IMG/VR virus record: IMGVR_UViG_3300036828_000755
Coordinates: 1-64,000 of that record
Strand: one strand, 5' to 3'
DNA from: a virus
DNA: 64,000 nucleotides
Shown here: positions 8,106-17,100 of the stretch, piece by piece
Numbering within the stretch: position 1 is the first letter of the stretch
How the letters are laid out: every line of letters begins with the position of its first letter
The notes under the pieces: model-generated
Database searches by the model: none
What the model saw: the letters and a program-made list of their open reading frames with translations, nothing else
What the model was told of the DNA's origin: nothing
Program-made: the position numbers and the translations under genes

Positions 8106-8254
8106 TGAGCTGTGCGATGCACACGTACGACACGCTGGAAGCAGCGCAGAAGGAGATCATCATGCTGAGGAGGAAGTTCTCCGCCAACCGCCCAGGATAC
8201 AGGATCTACCTGTGCTTCACCTGTGGCAAGTACTACATCAAGCAGGAGGACTGA
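8105..8254 (+). CDS. Tiny Cys-containing protein (49 residues)
   Basis: The ATG at 8105 shares its A with the primase stop (TGATG), so translation is coupled. The 49-residue product has an early Cys3 and His6, then CFTCGKYY near the end, which may form a small zinc knuckle. The middle is basic (LRRKFSANRPGYR). The pattern is common among short phage and bacterial proteins of unknown role. Coupling to the primase suggests a replication accessory, which is inference. Confidence 0.65.
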   Translation: MSCAMHTYDTLEAAQKEIIMLRRKFSANRPGYRIYLCFTCGKYYIKQED

Positions 8255-8258
8255 GCAG

Positions 8259-8561
8259 GTGGTCAGGGACAAGCACACGCTGATCGAGCGCTTCCTCAAG
8301 AAGATCAGGAGGACTTCCAGGGAACACTGGATCTGGACAAGCACCACGGTCATCGAGAGGTCCGGGGACAAGGGCAGGAAGAAGCCGGTCATGTGGAACG
8401 GCGAGAAGAAGGTGTACGCGACCAGGCTCTCGTACGAGCTATTCAGGGGTCCGATCCCATTCGGGAAGGAGATAGTCAACGTCTGCGGCTACCCCTTCTG
8501 CGTGGCACCGAACCACCTAGAAGCAAGATCGAAGATGGACCTTTACTACTATAAGCCATGA
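8259..8561 (+). CDS. HNH-type protein with altered catalytic His
   Basis: Read from GTG 8259, which has AGGAGG nine bases upstream, the product has 100 residues. The layout copies the HNH family: HWIWTS, then YATRLSYELFRG, then the core. The core reads VNVCGYPFCVAPNHL. In active relatives, including the one at the left edge of this window, the first position is His (VLHSC); here it is Asn, so the general base appears to be lost. The last His and the two Cys remain. It may be a decaying homing endonuclease, or a DNA-binding protein that has lost cutting. Its stop overlaps the helicase start as ATGA. Confidence 0.75.
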   Translation: MVRDKHTLIERFLKKIRRTSREHWIWTSTTVIERSGDKGRKKPVMWNGEKKVYATRLSYELFRGPIPFGKEIVNVCGYPFCVAPNHLEARSKMDLYYYKP

Positions 8562-10072
8562 ACGAAGAAAAAACAAACATAGTTGTCGGCCCACCAGGCA
8601 CCGGAAAGACCACCACGCTGCTGGGAGTGGTGGAGGAAGCCCTGGCGAGCGGCACCAAGCCGAGCAGGATCGGGTTCATCAGCTTCACCAAGAAGGCGGC
8701 GGAAGAAGGCAAGACGAGGGCGTCCGAGCGGTTCGGGATAGACCCCGAAAACCTCCCCCACTTCAGGACCATCCACTCGTTCGCGTTCAGGCACCTGAAC
8801 ATGAGGAGGGACCAGGTCTTCGGCTGGCCGCACATCAGGGAACTTGGCAGGATGCTCGGGATAGACTTCAAGGGAAGGGGAGAAGTCGAGGACGGGGATA
8901 CGTATGGGATGAACTCGGCCGACAGGCTGCTTTTCCTCGAGGGTCTGGCGAGGAATGTCAAGCGCCCACTCAAGGAGATCTGGAACGAGGCGTTCGAGGA
9001 CGAGGTGGACTGGTGGGAGCTGGAGAGGTTCGCCAAGGCCCTGGCACTTTTCAAGAAGAGCAGGATGCTCTCGGACTTCACGGACCTGCTCGAGAGGTTC
9101 TGCGCGTCTCCCCCGCACTCGATGCCGGAACTGGACCTGCTGATAGTCGACGAGGCCCAGGACCTCAGCCTACTGCAGTGGGACGCGGTCGAGATGCTGG
9201 CGAGCAAGGCGAAGGTGATCCACACCGCGGGAGACGACGACCAGGCAATCTACCGGTGGTCCGGGGCAGACGTGGAGAAGTTCATCAACCTCCCAGGATC
9301 GTCGAAGATCCTGGACGTCAGCTACAGGATCCCGAACTCGGTGCACAAGCTGGCCGACTCGATCTCCAGGCAGATCACCAAGCGCAGGCCAAAGACCTGG
9401 TTCCCGAGGGCGGAGGTCGGGTCCGTCAACTGGTTCAGCAGCATCGGGGAGGTGGACCTGTCAAGTGGGACGTGGCTCCTCCTCGCCAGGAACGGGTACA
9501 TGCTCGACGAACTCGAGGACTCCTGCCTTAGCCAGGGGTTCTCGTTCACGTCGGTCAACCGCGACCCGCTGAAGAGTCCCGCGCTAGAGGCCATCAGGAT
9601 CTGGGAGAACCTCAGGCGAGGCAAGGAGGAGTCTTCCGAGAAGGTCCTGGAAGCCTTCAAGTTCCTCCCGACCTACCTGACCTCGGCAGTCCTGGTCAAG
9701 AAGCTCAAGGCAGACGAGTCGGACCGGATGTACGCGATGCCGGAACTCAGGCAACTCGGGCTGAGGACCGACGAGATCTGGCACAAGGCACTGGCAAAGA
9801 TCTCGGACAAGGAGCGCGACTTCTTCATCGCCGCCAGGAAGAGGGGCGAGCCACTCCTCAAGGCTCCCCGCATAAGGATCAGCACCATACACTCCGTGAA
9901 GGGCGGGCAGGCGGACCACGTCTTGCTCATGTCCGACATGTCGCACAGGACCTTCCTAAATTACCAGAGCAACCCGGACGACGAACTACGAGTGTGGTAC
10001 GTGGCCTCGACGAGGTGCCGGATTTCGCTTAACATCATCATGCCGAGGACCAACCTGAGTTTCGAATTCTAG
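8558..10072 (+). CDS. UvrD/PcrA-like superfamily 1 DNA helicase
   Basis: A 504-residue ATPase. Motif I is GPPGTGKTT (11-19), motif Ia ISFTKKAAEE, and motif Ic FRTIHSFAFR. Motif II is LIVDEAQDLS, motif III GDDDQAIYRWSGA, motif IV-like VSYRIPNSV, motif V TIHSVKGGQADHV and motif VI VWYVASTR. All are in the order of 3'-5' SF1A helicases. It is shorter than bacterial UvrD (about 720), with reduced 2B and C-terminal parts. It would unwind DNA ahead of the polymerase or clear bound proteins; no DnaB-type helicase is seen in the window. The gene lies between the HNH gene and the intein-bearing helicase. Confidence 0.93.
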   Translation: MNEEKTNIVVGPPGTGKTTTLLGVVEEALASGTKPSRIGFISFTKKAAEEGKTRASERFGIDPENLPHFRTIHSFAFRHLNMRRDQVFGWPHIRELGRMLGIDFKGRGEVEDGDTYGMNSADRLLFLEGLARNVKRPLKEIWNEAFEDEVDWWELERFAKALALFKKSRMLSDFTDLLERFCASPPHSMPELDLLIVDEAQDLSLLQWDAVEMLASKAKVIHTAGDDDQAIYRWSGADVEKFINLPGSSKILDVSYRIPNSVHKLADSISRQITKRRPKTWFPRAEVGSVNWFSSIGEVDLSSGTWLLLARNGYMLDELEDSCLSQGFSFTSVNRDPLKSPALEAIRIWENLRRGKEESSEKVLEAFKFLPTYLTSAVLVKKLKADESDRMYAMPELRQLGLRTDEIWHKALAKISDKERDFFIAARKRGEPLLKAPRIRISTIHSVKGGQADHVLLMSDMSHRTFLNYQSNPDDELRVWYVASTRCRISLNIIMPRTNLSFEF

Positions 10073-10082
10073 GAGGTAAGTC

Positions 10083-12434
10083 GTGGAAGCACCAGGAGAA
10101 TTCCCATTCAAGACGCAGCCATATAAGCATCAGCTAGATGCCTGGAGGATTTGCAAGGATAGGGAAGCGTACGCCCTGTTCATGGAGATGGGCTGCGTCG
10201 ACGGCGACTCGACGATTTCCTTGAACTGGTTTGGAAATTCCAGCAACAAGACGCTGAGGGAATTGCACGATCGAGGAGTGCAGCCAAGGAGGCAAGTTAG
10301 GTCTGGCAGGTGCGCCGCAACTCGGTCATTCGTCGAAGGCTCATTTCGACTAAACGAGATCCTCTCAATAGCGGACGTTGGTCAGAAGGAGTCGGTCACC
10401 CTGACGCTAGCTTCCGGGAGAACGATCGCGGTAACCCCCGAACACGAAATCCTTACCACGGAAGGTTGGGCGTGTGCCGCAGCAATCCCCATTGGCGCAG
10501 AAATACTAACGAACATCTCAAAAGAAGAATGGGACGAGCGAAAACGTTCCATAAGAATTCCGCCAATTCCCCCGTGCGCCTTGTGCGGAAACCCAGACAG
10601 CATCAGGACGAGGAAGTCGAAGTATTTCGGGTGGTGCAGATCCTGCACGATGATGTACGTGTCGAAGAACTCGGAAGGTTGGACAATCGACAAGGATGGG
10701 TACATCAGGGTTGGCGGACACAAGGATCATCCCCGTTGTTCAACTTCAGGACAAGTCCTCGAACACATACTCGTGATGGAGAAGAAGTTAGGGAGATACC
10801 TTGCGCCAGACGAGCGAGTACACCACCATGATAGGAACCCGAAGAACAACGAACCTGAAAACCTAGAACTTCGAACTGCTGCAACCCACCACGAGGACCA
10901 CGAATGGTTCAAGAACCTGAGGCAAGACGTTTTTACCCCAGTTCCTGACACGCTGAAGGCTGCTAAATCAGGAGGCAAGCGCCAGATGTACGACCTCATG
11001 ATGAGGTCCCCAAACAACAGCTTCATCGCCAACGGGATCGTGGTCCACAACTGTGGCAAGAGCAAGGTCATCTGCGACAACGCTGCCTACCTCCACATGG
11101 ACAACAAGATCAAGGGCCAGGTGGTCGTCGCACCCAAGGGGGTGTACATGAACTGGGTAGAGAACGAGTTGCCGGCCCACATGTCCGAGGCCATCAAGCA
11201 CGGGGTTGCCTACTGGTCGTCCACGGCCTCGAAGGACGAGAAGGCCGCAATCAAGAAACTCTACCAAGAAGGCGATTTCTTGCGGACCCTGGTCGTCAAC
11301 GTGGAGGCGCTGAACACCGAGAGGGCCGCGAACGAGGTCGTCAACTTCATGCAAAAGTTCCCGAGCATGATCACCGTGGACGAGTCGACGACCATCAAGA
11401 ACCCCGACGCCAAGCGGACCAAGATCCTCATCAACGTCGGCAAGTACGCGAAGTACCGGAGGATCTGCACCGGGAACCCGATCCCAAACGGCCCGCTCGA
11501 CCTGTACAGCCAGGCGGAATTCCTGAAGCAAAACCAGCTGGGGTTCGCCAACTACTACGCCTTCAGGAACAGGTTCGCGGTGATGCAGGACCAGAAGCTC
11601 GGGAGCCGGTCGTTCAAGAAGGTCGTCGGGTACAGGGAGCAGGACCTCCTCAAAAGGCTGATGAGGCAGTTCTCCTACATCATCAAGAAGGAGGACTGCC
11701 TCGACCTACCTCCCAAGGTCTACCAGGTCGTCGACGTCTCGATGGGCCCCAGGCAGGCCGAGGCCTATAACAAGATGGTCGAGGACGCGTATGTCCTGCT
11801 GAAGGACGGCTCCCAGGTAACGGCGCAGATGGTGATCACGCAACTCCTCAGGCTTCACCAGATCTCGTGCGGCTTCCTGAGGCCGGACGGGATGCCCGAG
11901 GTCCCGTTCGACGAGCCAAACGAGAGGATGGAGGCGCTGCTCAACCTCCTCGACCAGGCCCCGGGCAAGGTCATCGTCTGGGCCAACTACAGGTACAACA
12001 TCAGGCAGATAGTCGCCGGGATCAGCGAGAAGTACGGGAAAGGGACGGTCGTCGAGTACTACGGCGACACCAGCGACGACGATCGCCGGGATGCTAAGAG
12101 GAGTTTCCAGGACCCGGGGTCTCCCGTGAAGTACATGGTCTCGAACCCAGACACAGGCAAGTGGGGGAACACCTGGACACAGGCAACGACGGTCGTCTAC
12201 TACTCCAACAGCTACAACCTCGAGGCGAGGGAGCAGTCCGAGGACAGGGCCCACAGGATAGGGCAGGTCGGGGCCGTGCACGCGGAAGGGTGCGAGCCGT
12301 CCGTGTTGTACGTGGACCTGAAAGCCAGGGGGACGGTCGACGAGCGGATCATCCGCGTCCTAAAGAACAAGAAAAAGCTCACGGACGAGATTGTCACGTC
12401 CAATTGGAGGTGGTTGATTGGCGAGGCCGCCTAG
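10083..12434 (+). CDS. SNF2-like superfamily 2 helicase interrupted by an intein
   Basis: A 783-residue precursor, of which 286 residues are intein and 497 remain after splicing. The extein has YKHQLDAW (Q motif), Walker A rebuilt by splicing as MEMG-CGKSK, motif Ia VVVAPKGVYMNW, and motif II ITVDESTTIKN. It continues with CTGNPIPNGPLDLYSQ, the second core domain with VIVWANYR, and motif VI QSEDRAHRIGQ. This is an SNF2/Rad54-type ATPase that moves along double-stranded DNA; phage versions are linked to replication or strand exchange. GTG 10083 has AGGAGGT (10071-10077) upstream. The gene is the last of the plus-strand unit and ends shortly before paired stem-loops. Confidence 0.93.
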   Translation: MEAPGEFPFKTQPYKHQLDAWRICKDREAYALFMEMGCVDGDSTISLNWFGNSSNKTLRELHDRGVQPRRQVRSGRCAATRSFVEGSFRLNEILSIADVGQKESVTLTLASGRTIAVTPEHEILTTEGWACAAAIPIGAEILTNISKEEWDERKRSIRIPPIPPCALCGNPDSIRTRKSKYFGWCRSCTMMYVSKNSEGWTIDKDGYIRVGGHKDHPRCSTSGQVLEHILVMEKKLGRYLAPDERVHHHDRNPKNNEPENLELRTAATHHEDHEWFKNLRQDVFTPVPDTLKAAKSGGKRQMYDLMMRSPNNSFIANGIVVHNCGKSKVICDNAAYLHMDNKIKGQVVVAPKGVYMNWVENELPAHMSEAIKHGVAYWSSTASKDEKAAIKKLYQEGDFLRTLVVNVEALNTERAANEVVNFMQKFPSMITVDESTTIKNPDAKRTKILINVGKYAKYRRICTGNPIPNGPLDLYSQAEFLKQNQLGFANYYAFRNRFAVMQDQKLGSRSFKKVVGYREQDLLKRLMRQFSYIIKKEDCLDLPPKVYQVVDVSMGPRQAEAYNKMVEDAYVLLKDGSQVTAQMVITQLLRLHQISCGFLRPDGMPEVPFDEPNERMEALLNLLDQAPGKVIVWANYRYNIRQIVAGISEKYGKGTVVEYYGDTSDDDRRDAKRSFQDPGSPVKYMVSNPDTGKWGNTWTQATTVVYYSNSYNLEAREQSEDRAHRIGQVGAVHAEGCEPSVLYVDLKARGTVDERIIRVLKNKKKLTDEIVTSNWRWLIGEAA
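10194..11051 (+). other. Homing intein with HNH endonuclease domain
   Basis: It covers residues 38-323 of the helicase. Block A begins CVDGDSTIS at the splice Cys. Block B is TPEHEIL (TxxH). A CALC...CRSC zinc pair (about 160-180) and an HNH_3-like domain (GYIRVGG, EHILVMEKKLGRYL, VHHHDRNPKNN, PENLEL) make up the homing part. Block F/G is NSFIANGIVVHN, followed by Cys324 as the +1 nucleophile. Every residue needed for splicing that I can check is present. Arg codon use differs from the extein: 10 of 23 are AGG and 9 are CGA or AGA, whereas 11 of the first 13 in the neighbouring helicase are AGG. Confidence 0.95.
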
Positions 12435-12449
12435 GACAACTGGTCATCC

Positions 12450-12497
12450 ACTCGGTTCCGGAAGAGTTGGTTGGTGAAACCAACAAATTGACCGAGT
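12450..12497 (+). terminator. Two-tier inverted repeat after the helicase gene
   Basis: The outer arms are ACTCGGT (12450-12456) and ACCGAGT (12491-12497). The inner arms are GTTGGTT (12466-12472) and AACCAAC (12478-12484). It lies 16 bases after the last plus-strand stop. No clear T run follows on the plus strand, so it may act as an RNA-stabilising structure or a weak terminator. Confidence 0.45.
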
Positions 12498-12542
12498 AAT
12501 ATCCCATAGCCAAATTTTGACGGTTTTGGTCTGTCCGAGCCT

Positions 12543-12580
12543 CGTCGCCCTCGTTTCCTTGTGAAGGAACTTGGGCGACG
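12543..12580. terminator. Bidirectional stem-loop between the convergent units
   Basis: The outer stem CGTCGCCC (12543-12550) / GGGCGACG (12573-12580) and inner stem GTTTCCTT / AAGGAAC form a long hairpin with a GTG loop. It lies 108 bases after the plus-strand helicase and 18 bases after the end of the last minus-strand gene, the place where a shared terminator is expected. It lacks a strong U tract on either side. Confidence 0.55.
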
Positions 12581-12598
12581 GTGCTCGTCGACCCAGGC

Positions 12599-13099
12599 CT
12601 ATGGGTGCAGGTTGACCGTGATGCTGGACGATGCCCCGCCGGTGTCCTTGGCCGTGATCGTGTCGCTGGAGTTGGCGGTGATCGTCGCCGGAGCAGTATA
12701 GAGCCCGGTCTGGTCGATCGTCCCCGTTCCCTGCACGGACCAGGTGAGCGTGTCCGTGACGGTGTTGCCACTGTTGTCGGTGATGGTCGCGGTGAACTGC
12801 TGCGTCCCAGCTGGTCCGAGCGACACGCCGAAGGGGGCGAGCGCTATCCGGTTCCCGGCCGTGACGGAGGTGGTGGTCTGGCTGTTGCCCCACTGGTCGC
12901 TCACGGTGCAGGTGTTGTTGCTGCCCCCTGAAACGCTGTGGACGCTCGCGGTGCAGGAAGCCCACGTGGTTCCCATGAGCGTGGTCATGGCGTCGAAGAT
13001 TGCCTGGACCTGGGTCGCGTCCATGGCCTTCGGCGTCACGCCATGGTGGGCACGAGCCGTAGTTGTTGTGGGGTGTTCCATCACTTTTCCTTCTTCCAT
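12599..13099 (-). CDS. Bacterial Ig-like domain protein
   Basis: A 166-residue protein. The first ~60 residues look helical and polar. Residues ~90-166 form a bacterial Ig-like repeat: LGPAGTQQFTATITD, LTWSVQGTGTIDQTGLYTAP, then SSDTITAKD and a closing SITVNL strand. Phages often carry such domains on virion proteins, where they bind weakly to cell-surface sugars. The wording of this domain is close to that common in acidobacterial surface proteins (from memory, not searched). It is the last gene of the late unit, with ribosome site AAGGAGA before ATG 13099. Confidence 0.8.
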   Translation of the reverse strand: MEEGKVMEHPTTTTARAHHGVTPKAMDATQVQAIFDAMTTLMGTTWASCTASVHSVSGGSNNTCTVSDQWGNSQTTTSVTAGNRIALAPFGVSLGPAGTQQFTATITDNSGNTVTDTLTWSVQGTGTIDQTGLYTAPATITANSSDTITAKDTGGASSSITVNLHP

Positions 13100-13125
13100 A
13101 CTTGTTCTCCTTTTCTTCTATTCGG

Positions 13126-13380
13126 TTATCGAACCGCCCCGCCTGCTGCGGGTTCCTCGCTCGCGCGAACCAGCTCTCGCCGATTTTCCGCGAGCTTCCA
13201 GCTTCCCTGCAACTTGTGGATGCGGGCAAAGTAGCTCAGCGTCGCGTTTCGGGCAATGTTTATCTGCGCCGACATGGCGCGCTCCTGCGTGTCGAGGTCG
13301 GCGAGCGCGCCGATGGCCGCGTCGTCGAGTGGGTAAGAGTCAGTTTCTGCTGTGGTTGTTACTTCTTCTTCTTGTTTCAT
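13126..13380 (-). CDS. Small hypothetical protein at the 3' end of the late unit
   Basis: An 84-residue acidic protein with a helical middle (TQERAMSAQINIARNATLSYFARIHKLQ). An AAAGGAAAA ribosome site precedes ATG 13380. There is no membrane segment, so it is not an obvious holin. Small proteins of this kind follow tail-fibre genes in several phage groups, but I know no function. Confidence 0.7.
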   Translation of the reverse strand: MKQEEEVTTTAETDSYPLDDAAIGALADLDTQERAMSAQINIARNATLSYFARIHKLQGSWKLAENRRELVRASEEPAAGGAVR

Positions 13381-13411
13381 GGTTTTCCTTTACGTTAGTT
13401 TCCTGCTCAAA

Positions 13412-13888
13412 TCAGTCAAGCTTCCATGCGCCAGCAGGTGGCGCAGAATTCGGGTCAAGGATCTGGTCGGCGCGGGCCTGCGTGATGAGCCCGACCTGCG
13501 CCTCGAAGTTCACAGCGTCGATGACGTTCTGGTGGGTGATGTTGATGGCGTCGTTGGCGATCATCGACGTGTTGATGGTGTTCATCCTTTCGAGGTCCTT
13601 TTTCTTGACGAGGTAGTTCACGTAGTTGTCCACCATCATCAATTCGTCCAGCATATAGCGGGCGCGGAAATGCTGCGTCGAGAACGTGGTCTTGGCCGGG
13701 ACCGGTTCGGGCGGCGGCAATTTCGGCGGCGTGAAGGTGGTCCCGTCGTAGGCCCACCCGATGCCGGGCATCGGGTCCATGCCCGTGATGTCCACCGACC
13801 CCGGGTACCACTTGTCCATGAAGGCCTGGTCAGCAACTACGACGTTGGCGACGATGCCGTCTTCTACTACTGCGTGTGTCTGTTCCAT
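13412..13888 (-). CDS. Putative tail-fibre accessory protein
   Basis: A 158-residue protein. The N-terminal half has GIVANVVVAD, a Trp-rich turn and the stretch PGIGWAYDGTTFTPPKLPP, which is typical of small proteins encoded after phage tail fibres (fibre assembly or capping type). The C-terminal half is helical and charged. It has 23 bases to the next gene and an AGAAGAGATAA leader. The position after the two glycine-rich fibres supports a fibre-related job; this is inference. Confidence 0.7.
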   Translation of the reverse strand: MEQTHAVVEDGIVANVVVADQAFMDKWYPGSVDITGMDPMPGIGWAYDGTTFTPPKLPPPEPVPAKTTFSTQHFRARYMLDELMMVDNYVNYLVKKKDLERMNTINTSMIANDAINITHQNVIDAVNFEAQVGLITQARADQILDPNSAPPAGAWKLD

Positions 13889-13890
13889 AG

Positions 13891-14130
13891 TTATCTCTTC
13901 TCAGAAAAAACGTGCTCGGTGGCAACCCACTGCGACCAGCGAAATGGCGTAGGGAAGTACGACATGGCTGTGGCAACGGCCTTCGCCTCCGCCTCGCTGT
14001 ATCGCTTCGCCTTCAGCGGGTCGGTCGTAAGCCACCCTCCCTCTCCTTTTGGGGGACCGGCCCACCACCCGTCAAACTTTCCCCCAGGCTTGGATTCGAC
14101 GAACCAACAGGCGTCGTTTGCGTGTCCCAT
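13891..14130 (-). CDS. Small hypothetical protein
   Basis: Read from ATG 14130 it has 79 residues; GGCGGGGAG lies just upstream. The frame extends to another ATG at 14154, which would overlap the fibre gene end by 13 bases and lacks a ribosome site. The protein is aromatic-rich (CWFVES, FDGWWAGPPKGEGGW, FRWSQWV). Function unknown. Confidence 0.6.
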   Translation of the reverse strand: MGHANDACWFVESKPGGKFDGWWAGPPKGEGGWLTTDPLKAKRYSEAEAKAVATAMSYFPTPFRWSQWVATEHVFSEKR

Positions 14131-14141
14131 GTTCTCCCCGC

Positions 14142-17100
14142 CTATTCGAACCACGTGACGATGCAGATGCCGGAACCGCCAACACCGCCCTGGTACTGGT
14201 AAGAACCGCCACCACCGCCGCCGGAATTTGCAGCGGCTGGTGCAGGGATTCCGCCTCCCCCATTGCCGGGCGCTCCCCCGTTCGACCCTGATCCTGGACC
14301 GCCGCCCTGTGACCCCGGAATGCTTCCACCACCGCCACCGCCGCCATACCCGTACAGCCCGGGGCCGCCATTGCCTCCCTGATAAAAGGAGCTCGAAGCA
14401 CTCATATAGAACATCACTCCCATTTCACCCGCGCCGCCTGCACCGCCACCGCCACCATACCCGAAATAACTGTAGCCACCACCGGAACCTAAAGGTCCTC
14501 CCGAAGCACCACCGCTGGCACCGGCAGAACCAGCCCCTCCGGCGGCGCTCAGCAGTCCGCCAAAACTGGAAGTACCACCGCCGGCCTGAGCACCGCCACC
14601 GCCACCGACGGTCACGGCAACAGCGGCAGTCACCTGGACCGTCCTCAACATGACGGCGCCACCGCCGCCCCCGCCACCGCTGTTGGCCCCGCCACCGCCA
14701 CCGCCCACCAGCAGGACCGTGACCCAACCACCAGCCGCGAGCAATGCGGCAGACGGAGTGAAGGTGCCGGACCCGTTAAAGACTTGCTGCGGATTCTTGG
14801 GAGCGCCGCCAGCTGCCAGCGGCGTACCGTTTACTCGGTAAGCGCCGGTGATGTTCACGTCACCAGCTACGTTCAACGGATAAGTCGTCGCAGCGCCATT
14901 GATGGCAACGTAGCCATTACCGTTATTGAACGTAATCGGACGAAGACTGTTCCACGATCCGTAAGGGTCGCCTGAGGCTGTCAACAGCAAGTATGTGCTG
15001 CTTCCGTCATTCCTCCAGAAGGACGAGATGGACGAGCTGAACATTCGAAACTGACCGAAACCGCCGCTGGTCATTAAGCCGACCACTTCGCCGCTGAATC
15101 GACCTGTGCCGACAACATCGAGCGCATCGCCGGGCGTGATGGTGCCAATTCCTACGAAGCCATTCGATGCCTGGAGAACTACTGCCGGAGCTGGCGTGCC
15201 TGCTGTTCCGACCTTGAGCCACATGTTGCCGCTGCCGTCCGTACCGATGCCGGACCAGTTGACGGAGCTGAAATTGTAAAGCTGAATGTTGGCATCGGTG
15301 ACGGCTGGCGCTGTCATGCCACCGGAAGCCGTCCCAAGTAAATTTCCCTTAGCGACGGTATTCAACGCGCCTGTCAGGTGAATATTGCCTATGACATCCA
15401 GTGCGGATCCAGGAGTAGCAGTACCTATACCGACCATGCCGGAACTGGACGTGATCGAAGCCGTCCAGCTCCCGGCGCCGTAGTCGTACATGGTCCAGCT
15501 TCCGCCGGGTGCCGGATTCAGTGCCAAGCTGTTGCCTCCGCTGCCCTGCACCACGAACGCCGTTCCCCCTGCTGATTTGACGACCAGCCCCGTAGTCATC
15601 GACACTGACGGTGGTGAACCGCCAGGCAAAGCGGTGCCGATCCCGACCAGGCCGGCAGAAGTTATCGTGACCGCAAGCGTGCCAGCCCTGATGTTGTCCC
15701 AATTACCACCGTTCGAGATCTTCAACTTGAAGGCGTCGCCTGTGTCAACACCTATGTTCCAGACGGTCTGTGCCTGTACCCGGAACGCCAGGATTGGATT
15801 GTAGGACGTCTGGTTCGGTACGTCGATGGCGAGGATGCTGTCAGCCGTGCTGGAGAGAACGTGCAGGGGCTGCAGGGGAGCAGTAATGCCTATGCCGACG
15901 TTGCCAGCAGAAGTTATCACAGCTTTAATGGTTCCGGCAAACTGAAAATTGATCGCAGCCAGGGTGGTGACTGACGGCGCGCTGCCAATCGCCATGTTTG
16001 TGATTGTCAGCGCCGGAGCGCCTACCTGAGTGGCCAGAAGCTCAACCGCGGAACCCCTGGCATCGAGGTTGAGGTAGCTGTTGTTGGCAGGATCGGGCTG
16101 ATTAAAGATCTGCACCGCCCCATAGCCACCGGTGAAACTGTCGCTCTGTAGGCCGGCCAGCACCTTCAATATCGTCTGCGTGGCGCTGGCTCCGGTCGCC
16201 TGCATTTTCAGGGAACCCTGAGCCGTGATCGGTGACGTATTTGTGAGCACGATCGGCGTATTCGTGTTGGCAAAATTCAGCGTGCCAAGGTTGTTCAGGT
16301 TGTGGGTCGCTGCATCGATGTCCTGCGCCCACGGCGTCTGCGACCCGGTGACCGGAACCCCGTTGATGCGGAAAGCCCCGGTGCAGTTCACGTCGCCGGC
16401 CACGTCGAGCTTGTACGCAGGGGAGGTTGTGCCAATGCCAACGTTGCCGCTGTCCACGACCGTCAGGAGATCCGTCACCGTGCTGACATTTTGCTTTGAG
16501 ATCGCCAACCGCCACCCAGAATTGTCGGTGCCAAAGACCAGCCGGTTCGAGATCGGGGACGCGCCGCCCGTCGCCATGTAGAGGCTGCCGACCTGGCCCG
16601 CAGGATTCCCAGCATAGACTCCTGTCGATCCGTGGACGGTGCCAACCACGTCTAGTGCATACCCAGGAGTCTGTGTTCCGATGCCAACACTGCCGCCCAT
16701 GAGGTACAGGCCGGAAGTGGCAAACGTCATCGGCGTATACCCCGATTGAGCTGAGTTCACGGACTCCAAGATGATGCCAGCGGCAGTGTATCCAAAAGAG
16801 GCTGCATCACCGCGGAAATTGAGCATGCGATCCGCGCCCGCGCTAACAACCAGCGGATATGTAGGAGCGGAGCCAATACCCACGTAACCGTTGCTCGAAA
16901 GAACCATCTGCGGGGTGCCTGTATTCGGGTCGATGCCGGCCCCGAACGTGAGCTGGTTGTTGTTCACCCCGATGCCATAAGCCGTTGCACCGGTGAGGTA
17001 CGTGGCAACCTTGACCGGGGCCAGGTTTGTGCCACACCCGATGACAGGGCTGGTGGCGCTGGTGGCCGAGATCTGGCCCGACACTGTCAGCGCACAAGTT

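Noticed and set aside
12599-14130. Lysis cassette at the end of the late unit
   Set aside because: None of the four small proteins has membrane segments or a muralytic motif; endolysin and holin must be elsewhere.
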